Assembly: GCF_905220565.1 (NCBI RefSeq)
Contig: NC_059395.1
Location: forward strand, 19,199,289 to 19,263,288
Direction of reading: 5' to 3'
DNA: 64,000 nucleotides
From: Melitaea cinxia
Taxonomy: Eukaryota > Arthropoda > Insecta > Lepidoptera > Nymphalidae
The position numbers were made by a program, and so were the translations under genes. The notes below the pieces were generated by a model. It worked only from the letters and a program-made list of their open reading frames with translations, ran no database searches and had not been told where the DNA came from. Shown piece after piece: positions 37,301 through 46,000 of the stretch; within the stretch, counting starts at the first letter, position 1; every line of letters starts with the position of its first letter.

Positions 37301-40064
37301 TGGTTATTTCCGCGTAAAACCCGATTTCGCGGGAATCCCGGGATAAAAAGTAGCGGTCCAGTCGTTCCGGAGATTATCCAGAACAAACAGAAAGACCGAC
37401 AGACAATAATTTTAAAATCGTTTGCTTATTTCTTAGTATCGTCTACTTCGAAATCACAGACAGACACTTCAATTTTATTTATATGTATATAGATGAGCAG
37501 ACATTTTATTCTTGTACATCGATTACACGTATAACTCTATATTTAGGGAATAATATGTTAAACAAATAATACAGTAATTGCTATCAATCGTTATAGCTTA
37601 TTAAATGAAAGCCTTTAGCTGCCATAGCTAGTGTTAATGGTGACTATATTGTTAGGTCGATGTGATAACAGCGGACCATAACATTGTGTTCTGTGTAATT
37701 CTAATCAGCGCTTATCTTAAGCCTACTAATATCATAAATGCGATGTTTTTTAAAAAAATACTAAATTGATTGAAATGTAACTTGGTGTAGTGGGTAAATG
37801 GAGATCCAAATAATGCCTGTGCACCATAAATTTCTCACTGGATCGGAAATTACGCAAGTGAAGTCGCGAGTTGCAGCCAGTTTTTTATATGGGTTGGTTA
37901 GAATTTTTACAAGTTACTAGTTTTCCTGCGTTATTATATCTAAGATATGAATGAGCAAGTAAGCGAAATACTGCGGGGCAACGACTTGTTCCCCGTGTAG
38001 GAAAAGGAATGAAACTTAATCCACAATGTTGCCCCACTGCGGGTTTGTGGACAACTTGCTTACCAGGAGTAAAGATTCCTATATGATTTTTATGATAACA
38101 ACCCTGGCTCTACGTGCCTATTGAATCACTAATAAACAGACATATAGGAACATACTCTCATACTAAACAATGTATTTTGACTAATACAAATATCTAAAAC
38201 GAACGTGTTGGTGATTAATACAATTTTAATTGAGAGTAATTTATTTTTGTTTAAAAAATTAAAGCACGGGAATTACAATAAACATCGAGCTGTTTAGGCT
38301 TTCGTAATGTAAATAATATTGCATACACTACGAAAATTACCGACGGAATTCTGCTGTTTAGACTACTAAATAGCAAATCTAAAAGTTTTAATAGTTTTGA
38401 CGACGTAATAGCGCATTTGTCAGAGGAAACAGACGTCCATCAAAGATTCTGCGTATATTCCGGACCCCCAGATACGAATCTGCATTCAAATTAGTATATA
38501 CATATAATAATAATTATCACGATCATCAAAAACAAAAAACTCTCAAATAATATAACTTTCAGCAGTCAGCGAAAAAGCTAACAATATTAACATCTTATTG
38601 GTTATGATTCTGAAGGTCGTTTGTTCCTATAAGCTTTATTTGAACATTCAAAGCAAACCGAAGAGTAAATAATAAATGTAAAAATGTAAAAGAGAACGTT
38701 AAGAACTACATCCTTCCTTAAAACACTGAACAATCTTCAACAAAATATAAAATTATTCTTATGATAATTCAAGCAATGAATGTTGAATGCAAAAGGATAA
38801 AAAACCTTAACCGCGTATGTACTTATTTTACTATAGGAAGGAAATAACCAAGGAAGTTAAAAATAAGAATCGTAAGCCGTTACAGCGAGGGTAATAATAT
38901 ATACAGTGAATTAGGTCGAATTTTTTTTGTTTGTTGAAGGCGTCCGCCGGTCGAGAGTTGTATATTAACTATACCGTTTCATTTACGCACATTTTATACT
39001 GATGATACTTTTAAGATGCTTCTTTAGTTCGCCTCTTTGCCTTTGGCGAGTGGCCTTGTTTTCGTATTACTTGTGTAGTTTTAAAATCCTTTAACAATAA
39101 ATATGTATGTACTTTTTCTTTTATTATTTCCGCGTAAAGACTGCGGAGTGGTGTTATTCTTAATGTAGTCGGTTTCAAACACAAAGGGTTGTAATGGAGC
39201 TGTATTACTTATTCTTTGCTTACTTATTGGTTTGATTATGCTGTACTTGCTGATATCTCCTTGATCTTATCACTTCTCATTTAATCAGGTCAGTTATTGA
39301 GAAATCTTTAGAATAATATTTATAAGCGGTAATTTGAAATTTTGATACAATATCTTTTACTTTGGTCTTTATATCGACTAATAATTAAAAAAAAAATTAT
39401 AAATTAAAACGGGTAATTCCATATTAATGGTATTTCCTTAAACAAAGTGCTTCAAGATTTTTGTTGATATGATTTTATCAAATACTTTCCCTTTTCTAAT
39501 GTAGTTATCACTAAGACGGTAAGGTTTTTTTTAAGCATCATTAGAGTACAGGGGATGTAAACGACCGATTGGATGCTTATGTATAACAATTTTTTTAATG
39601 GTAATAGCTTACAGCCACATATTAGTCATCTAATGTGTAGTGAAGAACGTCGTTTAAAAACACTTGTGGCTCAAGGCCTTGCTTGCTTTAAGGGATGAAG
39701 TGGATAAAGAAGACAGTAAGGGTTGGCGAATTGGACATGGGGACTACTGCTTTATGGAAAACTCAGCCGATCTACGACATATAGCCGTTACACTGATTTC
39801 ACTCAAGAGCATAAAAAACTTATATACGAAAACTATGCTACTACTATGCTGTGTGGTTACGGCATTAAGAATATAGCCACCCCCTCTCTTTTCGTGGGTG
39901 TCGTAAAAGGCGACTAAGGGATAACACAGTTCCGCTACCTCCTTGGAACTTAAAAAGCTGACCAATGGCGGGATAATCATCTGCTGCACCAACGGTGTGG
40001 TTATCCCGCCATCGGTCAGCTTTTTAAGTTCCAAGGTCGTAGTGGAACTGTGTTAATAACATAT

Positions 40065-40095
<31 letters not shown>

Positions 40096-43000
40096 TTCAA
40101 GGCTCATCAACGCAAGGTACACAGCAAACTATCTAGCGTACGTACATTATGTTAAAATGTTCGTGTACCCGCAATTACAGATGGGCACAGCATTTACAAT
40201 AATGACGCTCCAATAATCAATTAAATAGTAATACATATTTTTACAATCAGTCACGTTTGATTATGATTGTACACTAACGTTAGCAAAGTATCAAAACGTC
40301 GCATTTGTTAATTGTATTAGCACAATAAAATTATTCTAGATTAAAAAGAATTTACAGTTGGGCTAACTTAATAATTTAACAATTTCTTAGATCTTTAAGA
40401 CAATGATTTAAAAAAAAAAAACAGTAATAATAATTATAAAAAAAAGGGAACACAGAAAAGATCCAAAGTGCAACATAGTCAATACATGAACAACTGTAGT
40501 TTTTCGATTAGTAACAAAGCAATAAACAACAAGAACAAATATCTAAAATCTCAGAATAAACTATAGTACATTATAAAATTAAGAGAGCCCCTCCATATGT
40601 CAATAGATATACATAATTATTATAAATTTCATAAAATCAAATAATAATAAAAACATTAAAATCACAATCGTAATATTTTCAAAATGTCACAACGTGTTCA
40701 CAATAATTAATGACCAAAAATAAAAATAATTGAAGATTAAAAGAAGAAAAAAAACTTATTTACGGCTGATTTTCGATGATTTAGTCAATAGTACTAATTA
40801 AAAATAAAAATAAATTTTAGAATTTGAGAAAAAGGAAACCATTTACATCTATTTTTTATCAAGTTATATAATAAATAAAGTATACCTGCAATCATTTGTA
40901 ATGTCGGCTTTTATGATAAGACTAAATTACAATGTCATTCTTTACAATTAATTAATATATTATAATATCATTACCAATAATTAGTTAAAATTAAATATAA
41001 TTAATTAAAATCAAATAATTAATAACGTCACATTATTCTGACCATTTCAATTTAAATAGAGAATAAAACACAAATTAAAGTATTACAGCTGATTTAAATC
41101 AAATATTAACTGTTCCGATTTATAATATTTCCATGTTTTAATCTTATCTTTTCAGTAATAATAAAAACAAAAAAAAAAATAAAGAACTTAAAGTCGTCAA
41201 TAAATGTAACTAACATTAATCAAGATTTAATATAATATAATAAAATTATACTACATCATTTGAGTCATTAATTTTAATTACTTCTTTGAATTTTGTCAAC
41301 TTGTCACTAAATATATCAATTTCCAGAGTGGATGTAGCTAGTTTATTGTATTCTCGCACAAGTCTATTTATGGGAGAATTTGAACCTAGGTTAGTATAGC
41401 TGCGTTTCACTGCAAAAGGCTTGTATTTACCATGTCTCGGTATTCGAGTGGGTACATAAATATCTAACTTATTCAGAAGTTGAGGGCAATCAAGTACGCC
41501 GTTTATTAGTTTGTATAAAAATACTAAATCGTGCATACGCCGGCGCTCCTCCAGCGAAGTCATTTTGAAATGTTCGAGCCTACTACGGTAATCTCGCAGA
41601 TATCCAACATTCTGGCGATACGCCAGAATCCGTAAAAACTTTCTCTGGATTCGTTCGATTCGGTCTATGTAAACCCTGTAGCCTGGATTCCATACAACAG
41701 AACAATACTCCAGGGAACTTCGGACTAATGCGTTATATAGTAAAATAATAGTGTCACTCTGTTTAAATTCCCTTGTGTTTCTCAGAATGAATCCAAGCAT
41801 TCTAAGAGCCTTAGCAGAAATGGCATTAAAATGCGTGTCAAAGCGCAAGCATCTATCCAGAGTGATTCCCAAATCACGTATAGTTTCAACCCTTTTAAGT
41901 GGAGCGTTGTTAATTCTATATTCATAATCATCACAGTCTTTCCTTAATCTATGCCTGGAGAACCCTATAACGCTACACTTGTTCACGTTTAACGTCATCT
42001 GATTTTTGTTGCACCAACTCGCCAAGCCATCCAAATCCTCCTGAAGAAACAATGAATCGCGCCGACTTTTAACACATCTAGAGATTTTGAGGTCATCCGC
42101 GAATAAATGGCAGTGTGAGTGACGGATGTTGTTGGGGATGTCGTTTATGAAGATGTTAAATAATATAGGACCAAGATGCGATCCCTGCGGTACACCCGTC
42201 GGGGTCAAGTATGGATTGGAGGTGAAGCCATTCAAAACAACATTTGCCGATCTACCTTCCAGATATGAGCTGAACCATATATACTCGTATGTTATTTTAT
42301 ATCCTAACATTCAAAGTGGGTTAAAAAATATTGTAGGAAAAAATTCGAGAAAAAATTAAACGATTAGTTAAACAATTACTTTTGACTAACTTTTGTGTAC
42401 ATTTTCAGCTAAAAAGCGCTTCAGACGTTTACTCACTATTTTGTGCAAACATTTGATAGCGCTTGTAGTTGAAAATTTAAATTCAATTCGTCTAAACATT
42501 TGATACTTCACGTTCATTTTAAACGCTAAAATTTTACATAAAACACTCGGGTCACAGTTTAATTAGAACATAGATAATGAGAGACTTATCTACAAACAGA
42601 GCAACCGGATCTAATCATAATGACCCTGATACGAAAGAATTTAGTGAGATTATGTTAACCAAGCTAATCAAAATTTTAACCGACTTCAAAAAAAGGAGGA
42701 GGTTATCGAAATAATTAAGACTAAGATGCTTTCCATTTACGGCTGCTTTATTTACAATTAAAATACACTGAAAGAATCTAAACTTTAGTTACGGTAACTT
42801 TGTAGATGTTATTTAATAATACGTAATTAAACGTAACTGTCACTGTTTGAATTTAGAATAAGTAAATTTTAGAAATAATTAAACTTTGTTTATAAAAACT
42901 ATTATTTTTATATATCATCATAATTAATAATAATAATTAATTATGATAAGTAAATCTAAACTTTAGTTACGGTAACTTTGTAGCTGTTATTTATTAATAC

Positions 43001-46000
43001 GTAATTAAACGTAACTGTCACTGTTTGAATTTAGATCAAGTAAATTTTAGAAATAATTAAACTTTGTTAATAAAAACCATTATTTTTATATATTATATAA
43101 TTAATTATTATTTTCATAATTTATATTAATATATAATTATGAAAATAATAGTTTTTATTATACATATATTTTTATCATACTATAGCGTGAGGCGTTTATT
43201 TACATTTGTACATTATATTTGATTTGATTTACATTATATTACTATATTAAGAGTGATTACTATGATTCCTTATTCCTTCACGAATCGATTCAGTACGTCT
43301 ATCCAAACATCCATATAATATAAAAATATTATATTTATATAATTATCATTTAAAATAAAAATATTAAACGTTTTTTAAGCAACCAGTAGTCATGTTTAGT
43401 TTAGTATTTACAGCTGTATTATATGAATATAAAAGTAGGGTTTTTGTCAATTGTTATATATTTGTACCCTGTCGCTGCTGGTCGAGTTTTCTTACAGATT
43501 TATAGTAGTGACGTTTTTTTATCAACATCCGGTTCCGTTTTGGAATGAAGTATATATTTTTGTGGACCATGGGCGAAATCAGACCGAGAGAAAATAAAAT
43601 CGATATAATTAAGACTAGCTGTGCCCCGCGGCATTAATTTGACGAAACAAAGTGTTTTATATACCCTATAGCCTTCCTCGGATAATGGACTATCCAATAT
43701 TTAAAAAAATCTGAATTGGAATCCATAATACCTAAAATTAGCATGTTCAAACAAACAAACAGACAAAATCTTCAGCTTTATAATATTAGTATATATATAT
43801 AGATTACAATAGTACCATTATTGAAGGTGTCAATTTTCAGCGTGTTGGTGGAGCGGTCTGACTGAACAGTCAGCCGTTATTAGTTGCGAGTTAGTTAAGG
43901 TTGATGCTCCCTGCCAAATATCCTTTGTCAGCACTCCCACTAGCAAGGCAACGTTAAGCTGACTATACATTTATAATTACTATAAATACTTGTAAATTAG
44001 TTAATAGGATGGATTTTGTATTAGATTTAATACATAGCTGTAGTCTTTGTTTCAATAAATAATTATATTTTTTAATCTCCGTGTTCTCAATAACTTAATT
44101 AGTTCGATCTCGCTCATGAACAACATTTATATACAGATGTCTGTTGAAACCTGGCGTTTCTACTCGAATGTTGTAGGTGTTTCTGGGCCTTCGGCACAGG
44201 GTGATCATACCAACCAACAAATCAAAGTGGGTACCATTGAGCGTAAAGCGTCTATTTATTCCTTTTAGAATTGATTCAGTATGTTCAACCAAACATCCAG
44301 CATCCCACTGCTGGATATTGACTTCTTTTTTGCATAGAAGAAGGGTTGGAGCTCAATCCACCATGCTGTTCCACTCTGGGTTGCTGGATATTATGTATTG
44401 TCTATTATGAATAATATTTATTATTCGCTATCAAGTATTTATGATAAAAATCTTGACCGACAGATTATTATGCTCTCTGAGACACGGTGGAGAGACAGAC
44501 CCACAAGGAAAGACATCCAAAGCAGAAAAAAATATATGTACAGATACAAATATCCATCCCGAACGGGAATCGAGCCTGCAAACCGTCGGTGTTTGGACGC
44601 TTACACGCACCACTATACCAGAGATGTCATTATTCCTTATGTGGCTATAATTGTGCTTCAGATGTTTGTGACATATCAAGTTTATTGTCATATAAGCAAA
44701 AATCACACGTGGGTGTTGTCAGATAAAATATTTTGATTATCCCGGATTCCGTTTTCATTGACGCCGAGATTAGAAAGTTTACGGACCGTTAAAAGTTTAA
44801 TAAAAATTTAATCGGGTTGCGATGTAAACTATTGGACATTTGTTTTTGCTGTTGCAACACTGTATCGATGATAAGACAGATCTCTCAGGGCAGATAAAAA
44901 ATACATATTGTTATATTTTTTTTAAATTTTTACCCCACAATTTTTTGTTTAGTTCGTAAAGGTAGCCTAAGGCTTTTAATTTAAAAGGACGGATGTTAAA
45001 GTGTATCAATGAATAGTTACGAAATATCCGACCTTCAAATATCCGATCGATACCAAAAGTTTACCTATTACATATATTACTAATAGGTATCTATTAGAGA
45101 CTTCATCATTACGAGATAAAACATGCCTTTAGAGCCGGTTTAACTTCATCTAATAAACTACAACTTTTGGTATGAAAGATCCGAATATAAATATCTGACA
45201 GATAAAGTAAAGTTTGATGGTAAAATGGAAAAAATATCAGTAACTTTTATCCAGTGAATATTAATATTCTCGATTGGCCATTAATCTTGTTCAAATATTA
45301 AATAAAAAAAGATGAATGAATATGTATACTAATTTCAGCGCAATTGTAATAAAATGATTCATTTAGTGATTTATATAAACGTAATCTCTACTCGAGTACA
45401 GGAAAATGACTAAACGCCCTTCCAGTACGTCCGCATTATACGCGGTATTACGGTGGATTCATTCAGAAATCTAAGTTGATGACTGTTCTGTCTGAGGATG
45501 TGTAAGCCAGATTATAAATAGTCCAGGACATGCACGTCTAATAATGGATGTGCTATTTAGAACTGCTTTTAGATAAGATCTTAATATTTTTCGTTCATAT
45601 TTTTTTTTCTAAAATGAAATATAAAATCAGAGCTAGGTTGATTATGTGTTCTGTAAGCTTAACGTTGCATTTTTTTTCATACGTTGAAGGAGTTTTTTGT
45701 ATGCGTAAGGAACTGGCATACTTATGTGTTATTATTTTAATGTACCTACTCTCATTTAAAATACTTTGATTATTTTAAATACTCTTGAATGAAAAGACTC
45801 TCTTGTACTAGGAATGTCGAGTATCGTAGTTGAAATTCTGAAATACATTTAAAAGTGTAGAAGATTAAAACTATTGTAATTAAAAACTCACCTGAAAAAA
45901 TAGGCAAAAGCAGACCCATTGGTAATACTTGTATATCTTCCTGTCACTCATATCTTCTTTCCCTTTCTCGCGGCTGTTCCCGATGCCGGGGTACGGCACC

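Noticed and set aside
37069..37386. 105-codon minus-strand frame
   Set aside because: It runs through a Helitron-like element and adjacent repeat debris.
44095..44736. Cluster of overlapping frames on both strands
   Set aside because: All lie over a tRNA-derived SINE (44297-44640) and its flanks.
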